Positions 35,701-46,344 of a stretch of 64,000 nt of DNA are shown here, in pieces. The notes under the pieces are model-generated. The model saw only the letters and a list, made by a program, of their open reading frames with translations, was not told the origin of the DNA and searched no databases. Location of the stretch: positions 1,426,001-1,490,000 of the forward strand of contig CM034388.1 in NCBI GenBank assembly GCA_019925095.2, written 5' to 3'. The translations under genes and the position numbers were made by a program. Each line of letters begins with the position of its first letter. Within the stretch, counting starts at the first letter, position 1. Origin of the DNA: Dendrolimus kikuchii. Its lineage: Eukaryota > Arthropoda > Insecta > Lepidoptera > Lasiocampidae.

Positions 35701-38700
35701 GAACGAAATCATCAAATTGGGTAAGACACTTATTAACTTAAATGTTTATAAAGTATTAAGTCCAATCCTAGACACCCAAACCATAGTAATTTACAGAAAG
35801 ATCGTTTACGAAATTTACCATGCCAAGAATCGAACACGCAACCTCTGCACTGCAGAGGCTTAAAATTATCTTGGCATACAGAAATAGGACAAAGGACATA
35901 TTTTTTTTATTGCTGGAGTATAGAAGGTAGGCTGATGGCCAACCTGATGGAAAGTGGTTACCGTTGCATATAGACATTTGCAACACCAAAGGTGCTACGA
36001 ATGGGATTGAAATCTATTAATGCCGGAACACGACTCAAAGTTGTTATGACGACATACTCTAGATCAGGAATGGTAGCCATCCAGATGCTATCCATATGCT
36101 CTTGTCACTTGTCCAATATTATATATTTTTAATTTCAGGCGAATACTGGGTCAACAAATATCCATTCACAATGGCTCTTTGGTATCCCGGAGGCAGCATC
36201 AAGTCATATTGGATCACACATCAAATACATTTGTTCTTCGCTCATACGATTCCGGCTTATTTGGTGGACGGATTGCTGTTTTTGACAGGAAAGAAGACTT
36301 TGTAAGTCAAAACATAGAAGAACAATATTATGAAATGATAATTGCCCAGTAAAGGCGTAATTCGTAACGCACTCTGCAATCACAGATGGCGCCACCAGTC
36401 CGTTCTCGTTTTGATAAAAAATATTAATTAAAATTTTCAACCAACCTCTTTCTTACTATTTAAAACATATTTTTTAAACATTAATAAATCAATCATATTT
36501 AAAAATCCAAAAAGTTTCCTCTTCAATTTTATGAAATTAATTAATTTCTTGAAATTTAAAAGGAAATAAGTAATTAGGACGTCAACTGTGATAGGATCGA
36601 GTAATATGATTTACGTTTTTTACAAAGCGATTGTCGTTCTTTACTCTAAGTACTCTTTGTCTATGGAAAGGCCAGATTTCACTATATAGTTCACATGTTC
36701 AATAGAAGAAAAAAATGCCTAAAAGTAATTTACCTATATCCTTCAGCTATTTTTCATTAATTATCATCAACAACGCACATTTTCCTTTGTTATTTTCAAA
36801 ATAAGCTGTTTGTTTGTAACAGGATACACACTAATTTTAGTATTGTGCTTTTGTACGCATTGTCATGCAAGAAGTATATTATTATATATCCATGGTATTA
36901 TAAAAAAAGCAATTGTTTTTTTATGTTAGGGTGATAAATATTTACACAAAAAACCCACTTCCCACTAGATTGTTCGTTAGCCTGCTTGCTACAAGCTCCA
37001 TTAATAATTAAAAATGTTTCACCAAAACGCTAGTCAATTTAAGTTCCCGCCAAATATGCTGTCAATTCAACTTATGTCATTTTTTTTAAATTCCAGTTTG
37101 GTAGCTCTCCAAAAAAGAATAAACCGAGGTCTTGACGTCCTACAATATTACACAACTAAAGAGTGGAACTTCACGAACACGAAATTCAAGTCACTTCGTA
37201 ACAGAATCACAGCGGAGGATGACGAGACGTTTTTCACGGATTTATCGGGTGCTGACCCGAAGGAATATTTAAAGAATTATGTGTTGGGTGTCAGAGAGTT
37301 TATTTGTAAGGAGGACCGTTCTACGTTACCAAGAGCTAGGAAACTGCATAGAATGTAAGTAAAAACAATAATAATTCACGAAAATTCCACTACTAGGCTT
37401 GGTCTATCTTTAGGGTAACGAACGGTATTCCCGCCACGCGTATCCAGGTGCCTTGGAGAGTTTGTCATATGCTGATATGCGTCGGTTATCTTGATATGTG
37501 CAGTTTAATCATGACGTTTTCTGTCACCGTCAGCTCGTGGTAATTGTAAACAATAAGCACATAACTTAAGCCCATTCCCGGTACTGCACTGCAATCCGCC
37601 GCGTAATGCAGGAATGTGAATGTTGTTGTAGCCCGCATTGCGTCCTGCAACACGGAGCAATCCTGCAAGCCCCGCCCACTGCAGGTCTGCAATGCTGGAA
37701 CATGTATGGGCATCTTTAGATCAAAAACTGCCTAAATAATGCAAGCTTGCACTCGTGTCGTTTAAACGAGTTTGTTTCGTAAATTTCATGAAATTGAAAA
37801 GAAGCTAATTAGGACTTTTAATTTATGACTGATTTAAGTTTAAAAAAATATATTTGAAATAATATGCCGCTGATTGAAAGTGTTGATTTTCTATAAAAAC
37901 AAAAACGAACTGGTGGCGCCAACTTTGATTGCAGAGTGTGTAATGATTTACACTTTTTACTGAGCAATTAATTATATTACTCCTTAGTATTCTTCTTCTA
38001 TTATTTATTTTGTTAAGACTCACAGACAAACATTCATATAAATTAAGTAAATATAAATAAAAACATTGCTAATATAAGCCTTAACATATGAACTTACTCA
38101 TGTAAGTAGGTAGGATACATATTTATTTTAAAAAAAAGAAGAAATTATAGAATAAAGTGAGGATAATCTGCAGTTTGGGTAAACAATAGTTTATGTCGGA
38201 GTTTTTGGCGGGAACTGAAAGAGGACGTTGTGCTGTGCATTTTCTAAAAATGTGTAAAATTACTCTAAAATGAACAATAGTTGTAGGATATCGATAGTTT
38301 TTGAGTAGTAATTATGTGTTTTTTGTGAGAAATGTGAACTGTATAGTCAAATGTGGTCTTTCGAGTTTTCACAAGAACTCCGTTGAATGGTGTGGATTGT
38401 AGCCTGCAATACAACTGCGCCTGGCTTAAAGGCCTAGTTGCCAAGCCTTAAACATAAAAAAAAATCGATTAGCTTATGTCGAAAAAATCTTTATTCGTTA
38501 TATTTCCTAAAAGTGTTAGAATTAGTTAGAAAAATGTCCAGGTTAAATTTTGATGGTAAATCGTTAAATTTCGATGCGCTCCGAAGAAAGAAAGTGTTTT
38601 GTCTATGGTTAATCGATATAAAGGGTACGTACAACAGCTGTCTCTGCCTAATGCCCAATTGTTGCGTGCGAAGCCTAACATTAGAAAGAAGTTGACTATA

Positions 38701-39272
38701 TTCAATAGAAAGCAAATGTCGTTCACATTCCGTCTGCACTCCAAAGGCAAGAAGTGCTAGCATTGACAACGCTGTAGATAATTGTCCAAATCATAATGTG
38801 TTTTAAAATCTAGATTTGTTAGAAAGATTGTACTTCCTCTTGATGTATAGTTGATACATGGGATTCTGCATAGGCGATGCATACTCTAATTGACTGAGGA
38901 CATATGAGCAATATAAAATTTTAATCATCTTCAACAAATGGAAGCTGAATGAGTTCCTAATAATAAAATGTATTTAGTATAGTCATGCACCAAATGCAAG
39001 AGAACTATTGCAAATATACAATACACTTTACAAAAGCATGCCTGCTTCAATGTTTGATTTTATTTTATTTTTATTGCAGACGATTCATCGTAGACAGAAC
39101 ATTCAAGATTATCTTATTCGGACTTTTAGTTTGGTGGTTGTATTCATATATTCATGTATTTACGACCTCCGTAGAGATTTTGGATACAACATTGAAGAGT
39201 TTCCCGCCAATCGCTGTCAAGGCGGACATGCAAGATGTTTGCCAGGCGTCTGATAGATTATTAAATATATAA
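26739..39272 (+). CDS. Fatty acyl-CoA reductase gene 2 (complete, 12 coding exons)
   Basis: Known role: NADPH-dependent reduction of fatty acyl-CoA to alcohol at intracellular membranes. Coding exons: 26739-26813, 27230-27346, 28395-28552, 29031-29121, 30782-30927, 32353-32462, 33379-33462, 35010-35118, 35644-35720, 36139-36301, 37097-37354, 39080-39272 (TAA). All have GT-AG borders and consistent phases, and join to 526 codons, normal for the family. Landmarks: nucleotide-binding TGGTGFLG (17-24), GGD (84-86), HSAACVRFD (111-119), catalytic Ser in HLSTAYC (about 153), Y205xxxK209, RPSIVTAS, Sterile-type C-terminal domain with LWYPGGS (336-342), a hydrophobic stretch at about 355-373, and a C-terminal membrane segment at about 471-491 followed by a 35-residue tail absent from gene 1. 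The Met used here is the first in the exon, but an acceptor nine bases upstream leaves the true N-terminus open. No broken motif was seen, so it is probably functional. Confidence 0.95.
27395..27545. repeat. Helitron-like fragment in FAR 2 intron 2
   Basis: ACCGATTGCAACGCCACCTA, AAACCATCCTGGGACCCACT and TTCCAGCGCCA follow the order seen at 21190-21270 and 57270-57440. Confidence 0.45.
27685..27946 (+). mobile_element. Family A, 5'-truncated, in FAR 2 intron 2
   Basis: It begins at GGCCTGTCGTAAGAGGCGAC and ends CTCCTGCAATAAATAAAAAA. It is well preserved. Confidence 0.8.
29460..29785 (+). repeat. Family D in FAR 2 intron 4
   Basis: This variant has the left extension TTATGGCTTGGCAGCTAGGC before the family D body. 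A partial inverted copy follows at 29878-30015. Confidence 0.65.
29878..30015 (-). repeat. Family D partial inverted copy in FAR 2 intron 4
   Basis: It reads as the complement of the family D left half, ending in the complement of GGCTTCGCATCTAGGCC. It pairs in principle with 29460-29640 in the same intron. Confidence 0.6.
30287..30600 (-). mobile_element. Family A, diverged full-length, in FAR 2 intron 4
   Basis: It runs from the T-tract through TGAGCAGACAGGCAGACAGC to TTCACGGATAAC. It ends about 180 bp before the exon 5 acceptor. Confidence 0.75.
31131..31890 (+). mobile_element. Family C 3' non-coding remnant in FAR 2 intron 5
   Basis: Terminal words flank it (TTTTATCCGTTTTAAGCGCC at left, AACCATTAAAACGTAGTTTT at right). 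Between them are the TTCTCTTCAAGCCACAACAT segment and CTGAAAAGTGGCCGAAACGTCGG. No nuclease codons remain. Confidence 0.6.
32945..33195 (-). pseudogene. LINE RT C-terminal fragment in FAR 2 intron 6
   Basis: The minus strand reads [20 protein letters not shown], then [20 protein letters not shown] followed by DTA, then a frame shift and a stop. This matches a widespread animal LINE C-terminal block. Confidence 0.65.
33590..34389. mobile_element. Pogo/Tigger-like non-autonomous DNA transposon in FAR 2 intron 7
   Basis: The left end CAGTAGACCCTCTAAGTCG and the right end, read inward as CAGTAGAACCTAAGTAAG, are terminal inverted repeats of pogo type. A TA dinucleotide flanks both sides (33588-33589 and 34390-34391). 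The 800-bp interior has no intact transposase; the ORF at 33871-34131 has no transposase motif. Confidence 0.72.
34495..34799 (+). mobile_element. Family A, full length, in FAR 2 intron 7
   Basis: It runs from TATCCGTGCAGGAACGAAG to CTCATACAATAAAAAAA. A possible short target duplication TCATTT flanks it. Confidence 0.78.
35812..35866 (-). repeat. tRNA-like fragment (T-arm) in FAR 2 intron 9
   Basis: The minus strand reads GCGTGTTCGATTCTTGGCA, a B-box/T-arm-like element, preceded by the self-complementary CCTCTGCAGTGCAGAGG. There is no acceptor stem or A box, so it is a pseudogene or SINE scrap. Confidence 0.35.
35898..36090 (-). mobile_element. Family A, strongly diverged fragment in FAR 2 intron 9
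   Basis: The words GATGGAAAGTGGTTACC, CATTTGCAACACCAAAGGTG and GGTAGCCATCCAGATGC keep the family A order. It ends about 50 bp before the exon 10 acceptor. Confidence 0.6.
36340..36560 (-). repeat. Intronic repeat, left arm of a pair flanking FAR 2 exon 11
   Basis: Reverse-complemented, it matches 37785-37975 (AACGGACTGGTGGCGCCATC against AACGAACTGGTGGCGCCAAC, then GATTGCAGAGTG). Related words also occur at 3410-3475 in a FAR gene 1 intron. Confidence 0.6.
37785..37975 (+). repeat. Intronic repeat, right arm of a pair flanking FAR 2 exon 11
   Basis: It is the opposite-orientation partner of 36340-36560. The pair encloses exon 11 (37097-37354). Confidence 0.6.
38190..38460 (-). repeat. Family D in FAR 2 intron 11
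   Basis: A well kept inverted copy, from the complement of the AAACTGCACAGCAC end to the AAGGCCTAGTTGCC variant of the left end. Confidence 0.68.
38475..38775 (-). pseudogene. LINE C-terminal fragment in FAR 2 intron 11
   Basis: The minus-strand frame reads [39 protein letters not shown] and [15 protein letters not shown]. This matches the C-terminal end seen in several insect LINEs (R..R...VP..RTN...NS...R...N). Confidence 0.55.
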
Positions 39273-39287
39273 TTATGTATTTACATA

Positions 39288-39506
39288 CTCTGATTTTTAA
39301 TTACCTGGACTAAAATAACAGCTGCCATTGACCTTTTTTTGATTCATAAATGAATCATGTGAGTTGAATCAACAACTCATTACTGTGAGTTAAATCCTAC
39401 AGAAATTCTATAGGTCTCCACGCACAGTGGTGAGTTGCTGTAAGCTAGCAACATAAAAGAGGTCCATTCCAGCTGTCATTTTAGTCCAGATAATTAAAAA
39501 TCAGAG
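39288..39506. mobile_element. MITE directly downstream of the FAR gene 2 stop
   Basis: It begins CTCTGATTTTTAATTACCTG and ends with the complement; the arms extend about 45 bases with few mismatches. TA flanks both ends (39286-39287 and 39507-39508), as expected of a Tc1/mariner-type MITE. It starts 15 bases after the TAA, so it must lie in the 3' UTR or at the cleavage region. Confidence 0.75.
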
Positions 39507-39508
39507 TA

Positions 39509-40018
39509 TAGAGGGCAAAGACCGTGGTAAAGGTACAACAGCTCGTCACGTATAAGTCGGCGCGTGGAAAGAAAACCAACTAATTTTAATGTTTCGTTAT
39601 TTTATTTTTATAAATAATTTAATTACCTGATGACTGACGAAAACAATTTCAATTCGACCATTTTAGTCTCCTATTATATTCATGTACTTTGTGACTGGTG
39701 TGTTGACGGAAATATTATTACATTGTAATAACAAGAGCGTACAAGGCGCCATCATTGGAATGCAAACTTAATCCTTGATTCATTATAATGTTCTTGCTCC
39801 ACATGGGACAATGTTATTGTTAATAATTGTTGTCAAATACGTCTTCTTTATAACCTTAAAAATAACGCCGATAGTGATTAGATACTCGTATATCTGAATA
39901 TACTCGTATAACTATATATACGACGTTAACAATTACTTAATAACAGGGTCATATCACTAATAACGTATTAAAACCATCGCTACATCTGCGTGTAATGGTC
40001 ACTAATATTAATATTATC
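39509..40018. other. Unassigned AT-rich stretch
   Basis: No gene or repeat was recognised between the MITE and the next family A copy. Confidence 0.35.
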
Positions 40019-40021
40019 CCT

Positions 40022-40330
40022 GTTATCCGGGCAGGAACGGAGAAAGAATACAATTTCCTTCGGCCTGGAGGCCTGTCGTAAGAGGCGACTAAACAACCCA
40101 CAGTCAGGGTATTTGCTCAACTGGATGGCGACCACCCCTGGTCTAGAGTATGCCGCCATAACAACTTTCAGTTGTGTTCCCGCATTATTGACCAGGTTCC
40201 AGTCTCCTTTAAGAGAGCAGAAGCGCATTTGTAGCACTTTTGGTGTTGCAAATGTCCATAGGCAATGGTAACTGCTTTCCATCAAGTGAGCCGTCTGCCT
40301 GTCTGTTGAACTCCTGCAATAAAAAAAAAT
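40022..40330 (+). mobile_element. Family A, full length
   Basis: It runs from ATCCGGGCAGGAACGGAG to CTCCTGCAATAAAAAAAA. A short deletion follows CCCACAGTCAGG. Confidence 0.8.
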
Positions 40331-40393
40331 AAAAAAAGATGGAGGACTAAGGCCGTGGTCGGTCACAGATGTTGAAAGCGGCGTCTAGCGTCG

Positions 40394-40630
40394 ATGGTCG
40401 TTGACAGTGCCAGCTTTACCTATAGTGCAGGGTATGCAGCGCACACGGGCCGCGTCTTAGGGGGCGCCGACCGCCTCTCGCAACACCTGCAAAAAGCATG
40501 CGTTGTTCGCGACGCCAACGCTTCCAAAGACGTTGGGCGCGTGTTATTGCCGAAGCCGGGCGCGATAGCAAAGAAAGGCGCGCCACGAACGCCTCCTAAA
40601 CTCTATACAATAACTTTTATTTTAACGTAA
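40394..40630 (+). CDS. GC-rich 78-codon ORF, unrecognised
   Basis: This frame lies in a patch clearly richer in G and C than its surroundings. It reads with varied, protein-like composition (GYAAHTGRVLGGADRLSQHL, DVGRVLLPKPGAIAKKG). A stop lies seven codons before the Met, and no splice sites or second exon were identified. It could be a retroposed gene scrap, an orphan exon or part of an unrecognised transposon. Low confidence that it is a gene. Confidence 0.22.
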   Translation: MVVDSASFTYSAGYAAHTGRVLGGADRLSQHLQKACVVRDANASKDVGRVLLPKPGAIAKKGAPRTPPKLYTITFILT

Positions 40631-41861
40631 AATCCTCCTTAAAACAGATAATTAAAGATTATATTGGCGTAGTCATACTATTATTGTAACTCTTTTCTTC
40701 TTAAAAACTACTTTTTGCTCGTGTACCCTCAGAACAAGAACTCGTAGATAGAAGTGAGGAAAAAGAATGCTTCATTATCATATCTTTGTCTTACTTATCA
40801 ATATAGGCCAACTTGGAAGTAAATGAAACAAGAACCAGTAAGTATAATGCTTTTTCATAATAAGCATTCGTCGGTTGCGTACAGCGTCACTCCTTATGCA
40901 GCCTACGAGTTTGTACTAAACCACCATCTTGTAGGGGTTTATTTCAACATGAGTCCACGCATCAGAAAAAACTGGGTGTTTGGTAGTCCGCGCAAAAAGA
41001 AGGGTTCCGTTGAGGTGACAAGTCTCCTATTTTTTTTTATAATTTATGGCTTGGCAACTAGGCCTTTAAGTCAGAAGTCTCCTGTTTTCGTTATTTAGCC
41101 ACAGAACCTGTTAGAATATCCAACAAAGGTTAACGTTTTTAACGTTGTTTTACGCTGGCCACTTTTTTGTTATCCGTCATATTTTGTCTCAATATTTTAC
41201 ATCTTCTAGTATCTACGCCTAATGTCTCTGTTGCATCTGGCAATGTTATGATGTTAATTAAAATTAGTAGTAAATATGATTGAAGATTAGAAGCTAGGCA
41301 TAAATGTAGTAGAAGTATACGCCACAAATAATGACAGGCAATGGAATCTTTGTCCATATAGCCAATTCTGATGTATAATAAGTCTTCGTATTGCTCAGTT
41401 CAATTATAGGTCAAGCTTTTGTGAAAACTCGAAAGCTCACATTTGTCACAACACATAATGGGGATTGTTCACTTTTTTTCAATTTAGCTTTTTGAAAAAC
41501 CATTTCGAGGAATAGTGTTCCTAATCATTTCTGTCTAGTTAAAATTCCAAAAAACGTACAATCCTCTGGTATTTTGAAAGAAATGCGTTTGACCTTTATT
41601 TGACCTTACTAAATCCTATGACGTCATTTACGTCTGGTGAAATGCATATGAATACCGTAGCCATTCAGTTTCAAAATACAAAAGGACCGACATTTTCCTT
41701 TTTATGTCATTGTTATGTCATACAACATCAACATAAACAAACATTTTTTTCGACGTACTCCAGAATAAAATTATGTATATATTATCTCTTCAGACCAAGA
41801 TTTCTTAAATATCTGTAAAGAGAATACTTACATATGGTCTCTAACTAAAAATCAAAGAAAA

Positions 41862-42240
41862 GTGCATTATATAAACGAGCGTCTTCGTAAATGGCGATTG
41901 GAACGATGTCGAAATCTTTTCAAGAGATACGATCCAAAAAATAACCTGTTTACTGATGAGAAGATCATCACGGTGGAAGAAAATTTAACTGGCAAAATAA
42001 TACACCTTGCGCCAGAAGTTAGAAGGACGTCCAAAATCACATATTGAAAACAATGATTTAAGCATTAAGTGATACTTTATTCGCTGGATAGCAGTGGATT
42101 TTCCAACAGGACTCTGTACCCTCCCATGAAGCTAATTCAATCCAACATTGGTTGCAAGCCAATTTGTCAGACTTTGTTCAGAGCATAGGTTGGCCTTCGT
42201 CGAGTTCTGACTTGAATTCTTTGGAGTATTCTTTATGAAC
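41862..42240 (+). pseudogene. Degenerate mariner-type transposase
   Basis: The first part reads KWRLERCRNLFKRY and NNLFTDEKIITVEENL, with the first catalytic Asp in TDEK. After a shift it reads WIFQQDSVPSHEANSIQHWL and WPSSSSDLNSLEYSL, then a stop where related proteins have Trp. The spacing from the Asp of QQD to the acidic residue of LEY is 37 residues, which points to the DD37D (maT-like) group; here that residue is Glu. It is not functional as it stands. Confidence 0.7.
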
Positions 42241-44191
42241 TGCATTGGAGCTAATGGCATACAAAAAGTTCACCAGAACCTGAATTTATCTCAAGCGAGC
42301 CCAAATCAATAAATGGAAACTGATTGAAAAGATTAGTACCACCATAGAAGAATGGCCTATATCTTTAAAGCTTAATTAATTGAAAACAAGGATGGCTACT
42401 TTAAATAACTTATTTTTATATATACATAAATCTAGATGTTATTAGTTATAATTCATGTAAACAATATATGAATATTTAACATTCCTCCAAAAATATTTTA
42501 GCTTTACTTTGCCTGATGTCTTAAGAGTTCACATTACGAGTTATAAGAATAAGATGGTTTCTATACTGAAAGCAAACTATTGTGAGTTATAAATTTGTAT
42601 GTCCCATATATTTATATGAATTGATTAATAAAATATATCATTTGACTTATTATTTTGCAAGATGAAATAATAAATAACTTTTAGCAGTTACAACTTGTTT
42701 ATTTACTTAAACACTTATTAATAATAATTTAGGACATATTATATAATCTTTTCAGAAATGTTCAGTTTTATCTTTTTCTGCAGGCTAGCATTTGGTTTTT
42801 TCTATACATAAAGTTTTCATGTAAACTGCAGTGGATAAGTCATAAAATTCTATGATCAAGCATAACCCTTGCTTATGCAGAAAATTTGTTGCTAATTTTT
42901 TCTGAACCTGAAAAAAAAAAGATATAAAGTGTCTATTTAATTACTCGCATAGTCCTTATTTAACTCATAATTTTTCATATTAGTAACTATGTTACACATC
43001 AAAATCATATTATTAAGAGATTTACAATCATTAAGGTATTTGTCACAAATCTTCGTATTCCATGAAATTCTTCAAGCCATAGATGTCCTTAATTAATCAC
43101 TTTTAAGCCGGTTAGTGAATATATTTAAAACTACTGGAGAGTTTAATATTTTCCGGTAATTTGTTGTATAAGATCAGATCCATAACATACATTAGCAATA
43201 AACACACTATCTAACCACCAGGGCAGTGGTGCAATGTCTGTTCCTTTATTTGTATGTATTTATATGAGATACTTTACTTGTGTTATAGATTATTAAGAAA
43301 GTAATATAGGTTGCTGATTTATTGATTGTACCAAATTATCAAATAAGTAATTAATATTATTTTAATCAGTTTCTAATGAATGAGTGAGACATGTAGCTAT
43401 TTTTCTATAAATAGGTGCACATTTTAGATGAATTTTGACTTCAACACAAAGTATACTTACATCAATCATATATTAACTAATAATTAACATTACTGATTTC
43501 TTATATGGATGAAATTTACAGACAGGAATAGTAATATACTACACAGGTTCTAAAAGGAAAGAAGTAAGGAAGATCTATGGACGAACATGTTGAATTTAGA
43601 AACCTTCACAAAACTACTTACATCAGGATTTTAGCTCCTCTTATTTCTCCAATATGTACTACGAGTATAGCTATGTACTCTAATAACATTACATGTCAGG
43701 TAGGTTTAGCGTATCAGCCTTTACAAAATTAACACTCCTATTTGAAGATCCGGCCATGTTTAGAAAGAGAAAATATTTAATACATTTTCATTAATAAAAC
43801 AATTCACTTTTTTGTCGGATGACTTTAGAAGATTTTTCTAAGGACGAAATTAATTGTAATGAATAATATTAGAATTTAGAAATGCTGCATTAACCGCCGA
43901 TCTAAAGCCTAAATACCCAATGTTGCCAGGTTGCTAATAGTGAAATTACTAAAATTTGTAATTCTTGTAGGTACACACGTGTGTGTAGGACAGTAACTCC
44001 CAACATATTGACTTAAAAAAGACCTTATCGAACATCGCCATGATTTTTAAATTGAAAACTTCGGTAGATACTTCTAGGATGGGGAAAATGCACTGAATTC
44101 GCACGACCGTCACGCTCAGATACCAAGTTTTTTTCTCTGAAGTGCAGTCCTAACGACTGATATTTTTTTTAAAGGTCTGACTAATAATACT

Positions 44192-44204
44192 CCCCCCCCC
44201 CCCC
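44192..44204 (+). repeat. Poly(C) tract, 13 bases
   Basis: An uninterrupted run of C in AT-rich DNA (CTAATAATACT before, TCAATTG after). It is probably length-variable. Confidence 0.9.
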
Positions 44205-45000
44205 TCAATTGAAACTGACAATACAACCTTTTTATTTTAACTGGTTTGACAACATCATTGGATAATGAGACTATGTTTAGGTATCAGACATTAAAAATGA
44301 TAACCCAAATGTGATACCAAATCAAAGTATTTTAGTGGACGAATGAGCTTTATCTGTTGTAATCGCCGAAAGAATACTTTATTACAAATTAAGAAAAGTA
44401 ATGACATCGCAATGGTGTCTAATAGGTAATTTATGCCTGATTATCAATTAATGGTATTCAGTCTAAATGTACATTATTCAGTTTAAGTTATATTATATTG
44501 ATTTTTCACTAAAGGTCACTTTAAATAACTTAACGGTAACTTTAGAAAATAATAAATGTTGAACACCAAAATATATAAAATAAATCTACCGATAAAATTG
44601 CTAAGCTGGCCACACTAAAATGATCACGATGTGTCATAATGAATAATGATAGTAACATTTAAATAGTAGCACAGATTAATAAGATTATTTACTTTTTATA
44701 GGCAAAGGAATTAATGTAAAGTTGTCCCCAATGACGTCATCGGATAATTTGTTTAAAAATCGAATTAAAAAAAAACTAACTCTTAAAACACAAAAATATT
44801 CAAATTAGTATCTTAAAATACCCTATTTTACATAATAAAAATATAAAATCAGAGGGTAATTTTTTTTGAACAATCCCCATTACTACTCAAAAACCATCAA
44901 TAACCTACAACTATTGTTCATTTTAGGGTAATTTTACACATTTTCAGAAAATAAAACTGCACAGCACAACTTCCCTTTTTGGTTACCTCCAAAAACCTTC

Positions 45001-46080
45001 CTAGGCATAAATGTTTTTAGGGTTATGTAGCTAAAGACAAGAATAATGGATATCTGTGACCTCTAGGGAACCCTTCTCTATGCCTGCACTGTGCACGCAT
45101 TTGTCAATTGTTCAAACTTCAAAACATATAATTTGTTAATTATAAATAAGTATACATACAAATTAAAATTAAGCTATAAAATCTAGTCCCAGACCGCTGT
45201 CAGTTGGAAACGTGCCTAAAAGACTGGCCACATTACCTCGCTATATCGCAACGCTAATGCGTTGTCCGAGGTACAGACCAGTCTTTTGTTTACGCGAGAC
45301 GTCTACCAGGCGTTTCGCAGTCTCGATATAGTTTGTGCGCCTCAGGCCCTCATGGTCCCAGGGTCTCGACCCCAAAACCCGCAAACATGTAACCATTTCC
45401 GATGGCGGCATATTTGCGGTATTTTAGGGTCTCCTGTTGTGCAGCAGCTGAGCCAGCAGACATGCTTGTAGCTGAAAGATGGGACGCCGCCAGAGTATCG
45501 ACGCATCCCATACTAAAAGGCGACCCATCCTCCAGGGCACAATGACATACCATATTTGTTAATTGAAAGTAATGTAAGGATTGTTTTTGATTTTTATATT
45601 GATAAATATTTTTACTTTGAATGTTATTATTCTATTCAAATTAATAAAATGTAAAATAAATATTAAAAGTCATATTTATTTTTGTCTTCCACGTTTTAAA
45701 GTATGGCTCTGCACAATTTGAATATTTAACCAGTGTCAAATATCCGTTTGTGCACAGGCGCTACCGCCAAATCAGCCGTATCAATGATACGGGGCCTCCA
45801 GGCTACAGGGACCCCGAAAGTGTGTAAGCAAAAATTCTTAAAATGATCTTAATGTTATCCACAATCTTTTAAAGATTAATAACATTATTGAGAATAACTG
45901 CTGGATCAACAGAAACGGGTATCAGACCTGTCATTATTGTCTATAGAGGCAGAAAATCTAGAAAAAACTGAAATAAGTCTTCAACTATGGATGATTTGAT
46001 AAATAAGTGTGCTGAAAAAAGTGAGAAAAGTGTATCTTTGGTTTGAATTGTTTGTCTAACTTAGCTCCTAAGAGCACTAA
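45001..46080. other. Intergenic stretch, content mostly unassigned
   Basis: A GC-richer block at about 45180-45550 and another at about 45745-45830 look like repeat debris, but no second copy in the window identifies them. No gene was recognised. Confidence 0.3.
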
Positions 46081-46344
46081 CAGGGCGTTCCATTTGTAAC
46101 TCACAACGCCCAAAATGCTCCGTTAGCCGTTCCACTACGCGACCGCGATCGTTGTGGTCGTGGCGAAAACGTCACTAATGACGTCATCATTTTCTATCAT
46201 ACAACGCTCACGACGACCCATGTCAATAGGTGGGTCGAATAGCCGTTCCACTTGGGTTTACGATTGTAACGACGGCAAGCAAGTGGAACGGGATAAATCG
46301 TGGTCGTGAACGTGGTTGTTGTGAGTCCCTAATGGAACGTAGCC
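46081..46344. mobile_element. GC-rich MITE, copy 1 (264 bp)
   Basis: It begins CAGGGCGTTCCATTTGTAAC and ends CCTAATGGAACGTAGCC, imperfect inverted termini sharing GTTCCATT. TAA flanks both sides (46078-46080 and 46345-46347). A three-base duplication of this type fits the PIF/Harbinger group, which is only an inference. No coding region is present. Confidence 0.72.

Larger units (their letters stand above)
41459..44880 (+). mobile_element. Mariner-like (DD37-type) element, about 3.4 kb
   Basis: Termini are inverted: TGGGGATTGTTCA at left against its complement at right. A palindromic TGACGTCA lies about 150 bp inside each end. The split family D repeat gives the insertion point; the ends can be read as an AT duplication or as blunt, not clearly the TA expected for mariners. 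The transposase part is at 41862-42240. The remaining 2.6 kb is AT-rich without recognised content, much longer than usual, so further insertions are likely inside. Confidence 0.62.
41048..45000 (+). repeat. Family D copy split by a mariner-like insertion
   Basis: The left part ends TCACAACACATAAT at about 41459 and the right part resumes TACTACTCAAAAACCATC at 44881. Together they restore the family D order ACACATAATTACTACTC. Confidence 0.65.

Noticed and set aside
45262..45553. Opposed ORFs of 67-69 codons
   Set aside because: They lie in a GC-richer repeat-like block and are antisense to each other, with no recognisable product.
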